Positions 1 to 5,569 of a DNA stretch of 5,569 bases are shown here, piece by piece; the stretch's first letter is position 1; each line of letters begins with the position of its first letter. This DNA is from Hyphomicrobiaceae bacterium UBA4460. GTDB lineage: Bacteria; Pseudomonadota; Alphaproteobacteria; Rhizobiales; Methyloligellaceae. Under the pieces are notes generated by a model that saw only the letters and a list, made by a program, of their open reading frames with translations, made no database searches and was not told the DNA's origin. The stretch lies in assembly GCA_002390155.1 (NCBI GenBank), contig DGOS01000101.1:1-5569 (forward strand), read 5' to 3'. The position numbers were made by a program, and so were the translations under genes.

Positions 1-459
1 CGCCGCCATCCGCTGCTGCGCCGCATCCGCATGCATACCGGCGTCGATTGGGCCGCGCCCTCAGGCACCCCGATCCTCGCCGCCGGCGACGGCACGATCG
101 AGATGGCAGAGCGTCACGGCGGTTATGGCAACTATATCCGCATCCGCCACGCCAACGGATTCGCCACCGCCTACGGCCACATGACGCGCTTCGCCCCCGG
201 CTCCAAGCCCGGCGCCCGCGTCAAGCAAGGCCAGATCATCGGTTTTGTCGGCTCGACCGGCCGCTCCACCGGCCCGCATCTTCACTACGAAGTCCTGGTC
301 AACAACAAGTTCGTCAACCCGATGACCATCGCGGTGCCGCGCGGCCTGCAGCTCGAAGGACGCGAACTCGCCGCCTTCCAGAAAGAGCGCCGCCGCGTCG
401 AAGCTCTCATGGTGCTCGATCCCGTCACGAGCCGCGTCGCCCAGGTCAACACCCAGTAA
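1..459 (+). CDS. M23 family (LytM-type) peptidoglycan endopeptidase, 3' part
   Basis: This is the C-terminal 152 residues of a zinc metallopeptidase of family M23, which cleaves peptide cross-links in peptidoglycan in the periplasm. The frame is open from base 1, so the real start and any signal peptide or coiled coil lie upstream. The ATG at 31 is only an internal methionine, because the conserved HPLLRRIRMHTGVD stretch begins before it. Visible family motifs, numbered from base 1, are the metal-binding HxxxD (H12, D16), the YGH motif with H60, and the HLH motif (H93, H95), so the catalytic domain looks complete and active. The core is followed by about 45 charged residues (QLEGRELAAFQKERRR and onward) of the kind seen in long rhizobial M23 proteins. 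The gene ends in TAA and is convergent with the hemG-like gene 94 bases further on. The family is secure, but the exact cell-division or wall-remodelling role cannot be told. Confidence 0.93.
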   Translation, partial: RRHPLLRRIRMHTGVDWAAPSGTPILAAGDGTIEMAERHGGYGNYIRIRHANGFATAYGHMTRFAPGSKPGARVKQGQIIGFVGSTGRSTGPHLHYEVLVNNKFVNPMTIAVPRGLQLEGRELAAFQKERRRVEALMVLDPVTSRVAQVNTQ

Positions 460-553
460 GCCTGGACGTCAGCCCACCGTCCCCGCCTCTTCACTACCCT
501 TTACATTGCGATTCCCAAGCCAGCCGCAGCATCCGCGCGCGCGATAGCTCCCG
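460..553. other. Convergent intergenic gap, no clear element
   Basis: The peptidase and the hemG-like gene converge on these 94 bases. One would expect terminators for both, but I see no stable hairpin followed by a T run on either strand. A short GC alternation (gcgcgcgcg) near 536-544 is the only local peculiarity. Confidence 0.5.
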
Positions 554-1090
554 TCAACGAGCCTCGGCCGTCATTAGAAACGCATCGAGAAAGCTGGACA
601 AAGCGTCCCAGTTCGTGAACTCGCGGTCGGACTCCGTCTCCGAAACGACCCCGCGCTTCATGACAATGAACTTGACGATCTGCTCTTGGAAGAAGTCGTA
701 CTCGGTGAACCGCAGAGCGCCTCCGAGGAGGAGCGTCATGGCCGGCTGCCATCCCGTCACCGCGAGGAAACGGTCTACATAGGCTTGCGCTTCGCCACGC
801 GTTTCCTCCAACGCCGCCGACAGGCTGACTGATAAAAATGCGGAAGGCATCGAGTTCAGGCTTTGGCAATGCGCGGCCGCGAAGCGCTTCACCACAGGCT
901 GGTGCTGCTCCTGATGAACAGACGCGGCGATAACGGACGCGTCGAACCCGTCGAGCTCTACAGGGGGACCGGGATCGGCGGTATCATAGAGCGCGACCTC
1001 ATGACCGGCGCCGCGCAGATGCGCCGCCGCCGTCTCGGCAATCTTCCGCGTTTGCCCCTCAGTCGTGCCGTAGGCGATCAGAACATTCAT
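554..1090 (-). CDS. hemG: HemG-like protoporphyrinogen IX dehydrogenase (flavodoxin fold)
   Basis: The 178-residue product resembles E. coli HemG (181 aa), the FMN enzyme that oxidises protoporphyrinogen IX to protoporphyrin IX and passes electrons to quinones at the inner membrane. The N-terminal MNVLIAYGTTEGQT (residues 1-14) is a flavodoxin FMN-phosphate loop. LNSMPSAF (78-85) and GALR (124-127) match HemG closely. The stretch from GALR to W161 contains the long loop that separates HemG from electron-carrier flavodoxins, and by my count it has the same length as in the E. coli protein. An upstream in-frame start would add 14 residues, but the ATG at 1090 begins the fold exactly and has a GGAGGGG ribosome site just upstream, so it is preferred. 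The gene is on the same strand as the acyltransferase, 111 bases downstream of it, and that gap carries an FNR/FixK-like palindrome. A generic flavodoxin is the alternative reading. Confidence 0.82.
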   Translation of the reverse strand: MNVLIAYGTTEGQTRKIAETAAAHLRGAGHEVALYDTADPGPPVELDGFDASVIAASVHQEQHQPVVKRFAAAHCQSLNSMPSAFLSVSLSAALEETRGEAQAYVDRFLAVTGWQPAMTLLLGGALRFTEYDFFQEQIVKFIVMKRGVVSETESDREFTNWDALSSFLDAFLMTAEAR

Positions 1091-1094
1091 GCCG

Positions 1095-1101
1095 CCCCTC
1101 C
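1095..1101 (-). promoter_or_regulatory. Ribosome binding site of the hemG-like gene
   Basis: On the minus strand this reads GGAGGGG, four bases before the ATG at 1090 (six bases measured from GGAGG). It decides the start codon in favour of 1090 over the in-frame upstream start at 1132, which lies before this site. Confidence 0.75.
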
Positions 1102-1172
1102 AGTGGCAAACCGCTCTTCTTCGCTTCTCCAAGCCTACCCGTCAGTTCACCTGGCTTTCACGGCAGCGCGCC

Positions 1173-1186
1173 TTGATCTTGCTCAA
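1173..1186. promoter_or_regulatory. FNR/FixK-type operator (TTGA-N6-TCAA)
   Basis: The 14 bases form a perfect TTGA-N6-TCAA inverted repeat. On the minus strand they read TTGAGCAAGATCAA, one base away from the ten-position FNR consensus TTGAT-N4-ATCAA. FNR, Anr and FixK proteins of the CRP/FNR family bind such boxes to switch genes with oxygen supply. The centre is about 89 bases upstream of the hemG-like ATG. If it acts as an activator site at -41.5, transcription would start near 1138, leaving a leader of roughly 48 bases. The predicted -10 region there is only a weak match to the consensus. The placement in the only noncoding gap upstream of a gene often tied to anaerobic haem synthesis supports a real site, though a chance match is possible. 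Confidence 0.6.
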
Positions 1187-1201
1187 GCGGCGGAGCGCAC
1201 C

Positions 1202-1954
1202 TCAAGTCACGATGGTGGGGGACGGTGCGCGGGAGAGCTCCTTGTGGCAGAACTCCTCCATACTTTTGTCCCCAAGAGCCGCCGCGGCTTGCGCTCGAAA
1301 GTACCCAATGCAACGGCGTTCGGCCTCCGATGCGCCAGTCGCAAAGCCCTCGTCCGCGAGCGGGCTGCCAATCTCTCGGAAGTGATCGGTGTCGTGCACG
1401 CCCAAGCCCATATTGATGAGCGTGCGGCCCTCGCTACAAAATGGGGGGCCGAGGAGATAGAACCCGAGATGATCGAAGAACACCGCGGCGAGCCCGGGCG
1501 ACGTGGTCAGCAACACCACCTCTGTTCCCTCCCGCGCAAGGCGGCGCGTCAACTCGACCATAAGCGCCTTAGCCGTCGTCATGCTGCGCGCGCTGCCATT
1601 GACCCGCATCGGCTGTCCCCGAAACGCGGGAAGTACGGCAACCGCGTTGACTGTCGCCACCGCCGTCCGAGCGTCCTCAAGCTCAGGCCGCTGCATCAAC
1701 TCAATGAAGAAATCCGCATGCGGGAACGCCTCATCGATCATCGTTGCGCGCGCAATCCCGACAGCCCTGCCGTCGACGCGACCTATGACGAACATTGAAT
1801 GCGGATCGAACGGGTCTGGCGCGACGTGCCGGCCATCGACATCTAGCGGGAGCGGCCAGCCCTGCTCCAGCACGAAGACTTCATGCTTGAGTCCACGGTA
1901 CTCGCGAAACTCCGGCGCCGCCGTGTCGTCGAAGAAGCTTACAGTGACAACCAT
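1202..1954 (-). CDS. GNAT-fold N-acyltransferase, LuxI/FeeM/OlsB-like
   Basis: The 250-residue protein looks like an acyl-group transferase of the GNAT superfamily; its substrate is unknown. The N-terminal half has VFVLEQGW (F27, W33), D47 and D50 in PDPFD, and R69 at the end of DGRAVGIAR. This spacing resembles the F, W, D, D, R signature of LuxI-type autoinducer synthases, and the layout also recalls FeeM-type N-acyl amino acid synthases, OlsB and ElaA-like acetyltransferases. The second half has a GNAT core: VAVLPAFRG (105-113) before a helix, VVLLTTSPG (146-154), and FFDHLGFYLLGPP (159-171). The LuxI E-x-x-R pair of the fourth strand is not apparent. A tail of about 60 residues with two cysteines has no recognised motif. 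The ATG at 1954 is chosen because it overlaps the patatin gene end by 16 bases, suggesting translational coupling. A TTG at 1984 would add 10 residues. The GNAT fold is likely; an acyl rather than acetyl donor is inference. Confidence 0.78.
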   Translation of the reverse strand: MVVTVSFFDDTAAPEFREYRGLKHEVFVLEQGWPLPLDVDGRHVAPDPFDPHSMFVIGRVDGRAVGIARATMIDEAFPHADFFIELMQRPELEDARTAVATVNAVAVLPAFRGQPMRVNGSARSMTTAKALMVELTRRLAREGTEVVLLTTSPGLAAVFFDHLGFYLLGPPFCSEGRTLINMGLGVHDTDHFREIGSPLADEGFATGASEAERRCIGYFRAQAAAALGDKSMEEFCHKELSRAPSPTIVT

Positions 1955-4020
1955 ACCTTCAACGCATAGCCAATCGACGACCAACTCTTTGTCAGCGACA
2001 TTTTGCCGAGCTTTAGCGCGGGGAAATCGGGGTGGAAGAAATCGCCCACATAGCCGTCGTCATTCCGCGTGAGATCGACGTCAAAGCGGGCGGTCGGATG
2101 CTTCTTGTGGTTGCCGTTTTCCTCGCGGTCGAACTGTTTCAAGGTAACGTCGATCTTCTGTTTGCTGCCAACATGTCTGGCACTGCCGCTCATTAGAAAG
2201 ACCACACGCCGAAACTCGTCCGGGAAGCGGTAGAACGCGGTTCCATGCATGAAGTCGTCACGAATGCGCAAAGACGCCTTACCGCGCCCAACCCCTCCGG
2301 ACGCCTTTTGGTGGCGCTTGAAGTTTTCGACCACCTCGACGAGGTTCAAGTCGACCGGCATCTCGCCTGTCTCTTTAAACCGCTCGACGGCCGCGCGCTT
2401 CTGTTCATTATCGAGCACGCGCTTTTCCCAATCCGGCAGGTAAGGCTCATAGTCAATGCGCATCCGGTAGGAGTCGGGCCAAGCGAGGAAGTAGTCGAAC
2501 GTATTCAAGAATACGGACCCGATCAGATACACGAAAGCGATTGCAAGCGTGAGGTTCAAAACGCCCCAAGGATCTCTCAACGAGAAGAAGCGGGGGTGCA
2601 CACGGTTTGAGCTCAAGAGCTGCTTCGCGGTCGCTACGGCCTTCTTGTGTTCGTTTCCGACATTCTTCTCATGCGTCCCAGATTTCTCCTGGACGCATTC
2701 GGGGGTCCAGAGCGGCTTATCGGCCAACTCGGGGTTCGTCTTTGCCCATAAGTCTTTCAGCACGTAGCGGCCAACGCAGTAGCCGTGCGAAACGAGAGTC
2801 CTGACCTCCATGTCTGAAAACTTGTCGAGATCAGTGCGGATGCTCTTCGCCGCCCGCTGCACATTGAGATGAAGGGCGTTTTCGTCCTCGTGGGGATGAA
2901 CTTCAGTTGCGAGCTGCGCAAAGCGGAACCGGCTGAGGCGGTTCTCGTCCTTTAGAAGGTCCTCGGAGAAGATGTTCTGCTCACGCACGCGCTCGTATTC
3001 CAACTCGCCGACACGCTTCATGAGAATGTCTGCAGAGCGCGAGGCGGCGTTCAGTAGCGAGCGGAAGCGCTTCGTATAGTTGGGATCGAAGGTCGCACCG
3101 GCATCGCTGATGATGACGTGGTCGAAATCGACGCCGCGGTCGAGAAGCGCAAGCTTCCGCGCACCGAGATTGTCGAAGATGCCGCCGTCAGTCACGTAGG
3201 AGAAAGGCGACTGAAACGCGGCCATGTCGACTTGCAGGCGCTCCGCCGTCAACTCGATTGGCGGAAAGAACAGCGGGTAGGACGACGATGCGGCGACGGC
3301 CAGCGCTGTGCTAATGGCGTAGGTCTCGTACAGCTCGGTGCCTTGGGGCGTATCGATGCAGAAGCCGTCCGCAGTGAACGAGCAGAGTTGGCCGCTGGAG
3401 AGGTTCGTCGTTAGGATATGCAGCGCCGGGGCGTCCGGGTTACGAACGCGCAAGCCATGCAGCGTCGTGTAGTCGTAGAACTTGTCGTAGAACTGCTCCA
3501 ACAGGTCAGTGCGGCCGAGCTTGACCTTGGGGATCAGCCCCGCGAGCACCAGGAGCGGGAGCCGCCGCACGATCATGCCACGCACATCTTGTTGCGTGAA
3601 GGCGATCAGCTCGGCAGCCGCCTTCTCGAACTCCGCATCGTCCGGCGACGTGTATTCGCTCCAGCGATAGATGAGGTGGGCGGCGATGATGCTGCCACCG
3701 GAGACGCTCGCCAGCTGGGTGACGTTGGAGAGCAGCCCCGCATCGCGCAGAAAGCGGATAAGGCCGAGATGAAACAGCGTGGCGCGGAAGCCACCACCGG
3801 ACAGCGCTAGACCGATATTGGGTTTCTTGGTTTCGGCCAATTTCCCTCCCAACCCTTCGGGATCGAGCCCACTTGCCTTTGGTTTTTTTGATCGCCACCG
3901 CGCCAAGAAGAACGGGTGATTTTGCTGGAGCTGCGGCTCCTTTTTCCTTGTTCTCCTGACCTTTATCAGAAAGGGGACTGCGTCCACTCTGATGGAGATC
4001 AAATCGGCGCGAAGCAGCAT
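1939..4020 (-). CDS. Patatin-like phospholipase with C-terminal membrane-associated domain
   Basis: The 693-residue protein is a patatin-family serine hydrolase, a group that removes acyl chains from phospholipids or other lipids through a Ser-Asp dyad. The oxyanion-hole motif LSGGGFRA is at 73-80, the nucleophile elbow ASVSGGS at 104-110 (S107), and the DGG motif at 278-280 (D278), so all catalytic elements are present. The elbow is SxSxG rather than the textbook GxSxG. The core spans roughly residues 67-330. It is followed by a charged helical stretch, a hydrophobic segment at about 486-506 that could be one membrane helix, and about 185 residues with no domain I recognise. The first 66 residues are very basic and also unassigned. 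The ATG at 4020 is the only ATG before the catalytic domain, although its ribosome site is weak; a GTG at residue 12 or TTG at residue 39 are possible. The 3' end overlaps the acyltransferase gene, so the two are probably one operon. Confidence 0.9.
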   Translation of the reverse strand: MLLRADLISIRVDAVPFLIKVRRTRKKEPQLQQNHPFFLARWRSKKPKASGLDPEGLGGKLAETKKPNIGLALSGGGFRATLFHLGLIRFLRDAGLLSNVTQLASVSGGSIIAAHLIYRWSEYTSPDDAEFEKAAAELIAFTQQDVRGMIVRRLPLLVLAGLIPKVKLGRTDLLEQFYDKFYDYTTLHGLRVRNPDAPALHILTTNLSSGQLCSFTADGFCIDTPQGTELYETYAISTALAVAASSSYPLFFPPIELTAERLQVDMAAFQSPFSYVTDGGIFDNLGARKLALLDRGVDFDHVIISDAGATFDPNYTKRFRSLLNAASRSADILMKRVGELEYERVREQNIFSEDLLKDENRLSRFRFAQLATEVHPHEDENALHLNVQRAAKSIRTDLDKFSDMEVRTLVSHGYCVGRYVLKDLWAKTNPELADKPLWTPECVQEKSGTHEKNVGNEHKKAVATAKQLLSSNRVHPRFFSLRDPWGVLNLTLAIAFVYLIGSVFLNTFDYFLAWPDSYRMRIDYEPYLPDWEKRVLDNEQKRAAVERFKETGEMPVDLNLVEVVENFKRHQKASGGVGRGKASLRIRDDFMHGTAFYRFPDEFRRVVFLMSGSARHVGSKQKIDVTLKQFDREENGNHKKHPTARFDVDLTRNDDGYVGDFFHPDFPALKLGKMSLTKSWSSIGYALKVWLSL
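3927..3945 (+). terminator. Small hairpin followed by T5, terminator-like
   Basis: GGAGC and GCTCC pair around a TGCG loop, and five T residues follow on the plus strand. It has the form of a short intrinsic terminator, but the stem is only five base pairs and no plus-strand gene ends before it. It lies antisense to the basic N-terminal extension of the patatin gene. It could stop antisense transcription or be chance, so confidence is low. Confidence 0.2.
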
Positions 4021-4148
4021 TTCCGTCCGGGGTCGCGGCGCACCTCCGGAAAATCTTGTTATGCTGCTGAAAATGTTGGAAGGCCCTGTGGAGCGCCCGA
4101 CGAAGATTCGCGGATAGCGCGTCTACGCGGACCGGGAGGGATTAAGGG
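4021..4148. promoter_or_regulatory. Divergent intergenic region between patatin and DUF485-actP operons
   Basis: These 128 bases separate divergent genes and must hold the promoters for both, unless each is transcribed from further away. The part near 4050-4080 is more AT-rich than its surroundings and is the best place for a core promoter, but I see no convincing -35/-10 pair on either strand. No FNR/FixK palindrome is present here. A GGAGG on the minus strand lies 22 bases before the patatin ATG, too far to serve as its ribosome site. Confidence 0.45.
4134..4140 (+). promoter_or_regulatory. Ribosome binding site of the DUF485 gene
   Basis: GGGAGGG lies eight bases before the TTG at 4149. 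It supports this unusual start codon, since no ATG occurs in frame before the membrane segments. Confidence 0.7.
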
Positions 4149-4589
4149 TTGAGCAAAAAAGATTTGGACCTGACGACCTCCGTCAGCGCCGAAACAGATG
4201 TCACGCGCGTCGGCCGGACCGAGGCCCCGCCACCGCACGAGCAAACGGCGGACGAAGACATCGACGTGGTCGATTGGGACCGCGTGGCCTCAACGAACGA
4301 CTTCAAGACGCTAGTCGACTTGAGGGCACGATTTCTCATCCCGGCGACCATCTTCTTCCTCGCCTACTACTTTACCCTCCTTGTGCTCGTCGGTTTCTTT
4401 CCGGAAGTGATGTCGCGGACGGTGTCCTGGCTTGGGCCGGTAAACCTCGCCTATCTCTTCGCGCTCTCCCAATTCGCCATGGTCGGCCTCGTCGCCTACG
4501 CCTATTTGCGCCACGCAAAGCGGTTTGATGCGCTCGCCGCGAAGATCCGCCGCGAAGCTCTTGTCAGTTCGGGAAGCAAGACCACATGA
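4149..4589 (+). CDS. DUF485 family membrane protein (YjcH-like), ActP partner
   Basis: The 146-residue inner-membrane protein belongs to the DUF485/YjcH family, which is encoded beside ActP-type symporters and is assumed to assist them; its biochemical role is not settled. The family core runs from [14 protein letters not shown] (52-65) through two hydrophobic segments at about 62-84 and 97-121, then a basic end ([16 protein letters not shown]). It is longer than E. coli YjcH, about 104 residues, because of an acidic, probably disordered N-terminal region of some 50 residues (for example [11 protein letters not shown] at 34-44). The start is TTG, backed by a strong ribosome site. The stop codon overlaps the actP ATG in the sequence ATGA, so the two genes are cotranscribed and probably translationally coupled. 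Identification of the family is confident. Confidence 0.88.
   Translation: MSKKDLDLTTSVSAETDVTRVGRTEAPPPHEQTADEDIDVVDWDRVASTNDFKTLVDLRARFLIPATIFFLAYYFTLLVLVGFFPEVMSRTVSWLGPVNLAYLFALSQFAMVGLVAYAYLRHAKRFDALAAKIRREALVSSGSKTT
4571..4576 (+). promoter_or_regulatory. Ribosome binding site of actP
   Basis: GGGAAG lies nine bases before the actP ATG, inside the end of the DUF485 gene. It is a moderate match and supports initiation at 4586, where translation may also be helped by the ATGA overlap. Confidence 0.45.
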
Positions 4590-5569
4590 CCACGGCGATT
4601 TGGCTTTTTCTGCTCTTTGTCGCGTTCACCCTTCTAATCACGTGGTGGTCGGCGCGGCGCTCTGGCGGGGCGAGCGCCTACTTTGCGGCCGGACGCCGCA
4701 TCAAAGCCTGGCAGAACGGGTTGGCAATCGCCGGCGACTATATGAGCGCGGCGAGCTTTCTCGGCATCGCCGGCATGATCGCGCTGAAAGGCTATGACGG
4801 CTTTATGTACTCGGTCGGCTTTCTCGTCGCCTACCTCACGGTTCTGTTGATCGTTGCCGAGCCGTTGCGGAACTCGGGCAAGTTCACCATGGCGGACGTG
4901 CTGGCCTATCGCTTGAAGGCGCGGCCGGTGCGCGCCATGGCCGCGCTCAGCACGCTGACCGTGACCATCTTCTACATGATCGCGCAAATGGTCGGCGCCG
5001 GCAGCCTCGTCAAGCTGCTGCTGCCGGGCGTGAGCTACGAGCTCGCCGTGATTGGCGTCGGCGTGCTCATGATCATCTATGTGGTGTTCGGCGGCATGCT
5101 GGCCACGACCTGGGTCCAGATCACCAAGGCCATTTTGCTCCTGGCCGGATCCGTCATGCTGAGCATTCTGGTGATGGCGCAGTTCGGCTACAGCTTCGGT
5201 AGCTTCTTTGAAGCGGTCAGTCACGTCACCTGGATCGACCCAAAGACGGGCGCGCAAGTCACGCAGAACTTCCTGCAGCCGGGCCTTGCCTTCAAAGGCA
5301 CGCTGGGCGCTATCGATCTGATTTCGCTCGGCATCGCGCTTGTCTTGGGGACGGCCGGCCTGCCGCACATCCTCATTCGTTTTTACACCGTGCCCGACGC
5401 GAGAACCGCGCGGCTCAGCGTGGTCTGGGCGATGGTCGCGATCGGCGCGTTCTACCTGATGACGACGTTCTTCGGTTTTGGCGCCGCCACGCTGCTGACG
5501 CCTGCGAACATTCCCGATCAAAACATGGCGGCGCCGCTCCTTGCCCAGCATCTCGGCGGCGACATCTTC
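4586..5569 (+). CDS. actP: ActP-type cation/acetate symporter, N-terminal 328 residues
   Basis: This reading frame runs off the window end without a stop. It encodes a sodium:solute symporter (SSS family, LeuT-type fold) that takes up acetate and related short monocarboxylates together with a cation across the inner membrane. Conserved ActP stretches include [20 protein letters not shown] (42-61), [10 protein letters not shown] (130-139), [17 protein letters not shown] [13 protein letters not shown] (166-178), and [19 protein letters not shown] (255-273). The last residues visible, GGDIF, correspond to about residue 355-360 of the 549-residue E. coli protein, so about 200 residues are missing. 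Unlike E. coli ActP, it starts directly at the first membrane helix with no N-terminal signal-like segment. Hydrophobic segments follow throughout, with an insertion-like polar loop at 213-232. The overlap with the DUF485 gene fits the standard yjcH-actP arrangement. Substrate is inferred from the family. Confidence 0.93.
   Translation, partial: MTTAIWLFLLFVAFTLLITWWSARRSGGASAYFAAGRRIKAWQNGLAIAGDYMSAASFLGIAGMIALKGYDGFMYSVGFLVAYLTVLLIVAEPLRNSGKFTMADVLAYRLKARPVRAMAALSTLTVTIFYMIAQMVGAGSLVKLLLPGVSYELAVIGVGVLMIIYVVFGGMLATTWVQITKAILLLAGSVMLSILVMAQFGYSFGSFFEAVSHVTWIDPKTGAQVTQNFLQPGLAFKGTLGAIDLISLGIALVLGTAGLPHILIRFYTVPDARTARLSVVWAMVAIGAFYLMTTFFGFGAATLLTPANIPDQNMAAPLLAQHLGGDIF

Noticed and set aside
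460..553. Bidirectional terminator between the convergent genes
   Set aside because: No inverted repeat with a flanking T or A run could be found by eye.
48..782. Plus-strand open frame of 244 codons overlapping the M23 peptidase and the hemG-like gene
   Set aside because: It is arginine/proline-rich low-complexity translation out of frame with a clear peptidase, and it continues antisense to the hemG-like gene.
863..1798. Long plus-strand open frame of 311 codons opposite the hemG-like and acyltransferase genes
   Set aside because: It spans two genes and the gap between them, has no recognisable domain, and is arginine/histidine-rich as expected for an antisense shadow in GC-rich DNA.
3506..3898. 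Second minus-strand frame of 130 codons starting just before the A7 tract, considered as a frameshifted start of the patatin gene
   Set aside because: The patatin frame is continuous through and beyond the tract with all motifs, and the other frame has no conserved content past its first residues, so no frameshift is needed.
1939..4020. Patatin as a CBASS-type (CapV) antiphage effector
   Set aside because: No cyclic-nucleotide synthase (CD-NTase), Cap2/Cap3 or other defence gene is in the window; the neighbours are an acyltransferase and metabolic genes.
4634..5551. Minus-strand open frame of 305 codons opposite actP
   Set aside because: The translation is rich in H, D, R and Q with no fold, and the opposite strand encodes a strongly conserved symporter.

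Overview
The window is GC-rich and densely packed with ordinary bacterial genes. The M23 peptidase fragment, the HemG-like flavodoxin and a FixK/FNR-type operator suggest an alphaproteobacterium, probably of the Hyphomicrobiales (Rhizobiales). This placement is inferred from protein style and base composition, since no rRNA or other marker is present.

Layout, left to right: (1) 1-459, plus strand, the C-terminal half of an M23 (LytM-type) cell-wall endopeptidase whose start lies outside the window. (2) 554-1090, minus strand, a HemG-like protoporphyrinogen oxidase convergent with the peptidase. Its upstream gap holds a perfect TTGA-N6-TCAA palindrome, the FNR/FixK-type operator. (3) 1202-1954, minus strand, a GNAT-fold N-acyltransferase with residues reminiscent of LuxI, FeeM and OlsB-type acyl transferases. 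(4) 1939-4020, minus strand, a large patatin-like phospholipase with a predicted membrane segment and an unrecognised C-terminal region. Its 3' end overlaps the acyltransferase start by 16 bases. (5) 4021-4148, a divergent intergenic region. (6) 4149-4589, plus strand, a DUF485 membrane protein, then (7) 4586 to the window end, plus strand, the first 328 residues of an ActP-type sodium:solute (acetate) symporter, overlapping through ATGA.

Two functional units stand out. The DUF485-ActP pair is the well-known yjcH-actP type acetate/monocarboxylate uptake module. The patatin-acyltransferase pair is the less familiar one. A lipase that can release acyl chains or lysolipids is tightly coupled to an enzyme that may transfer acyl groups, which suggests lipid remodelling or acylated-metabolite synthesis. 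That link is an inference from gene order and motifs. The HemG-like gene lies on the same strand but probably has its own oxygen-responsive promoter. No RNA genes, CRISPR arrays, insertion sequences or sizeable repeats were seen.
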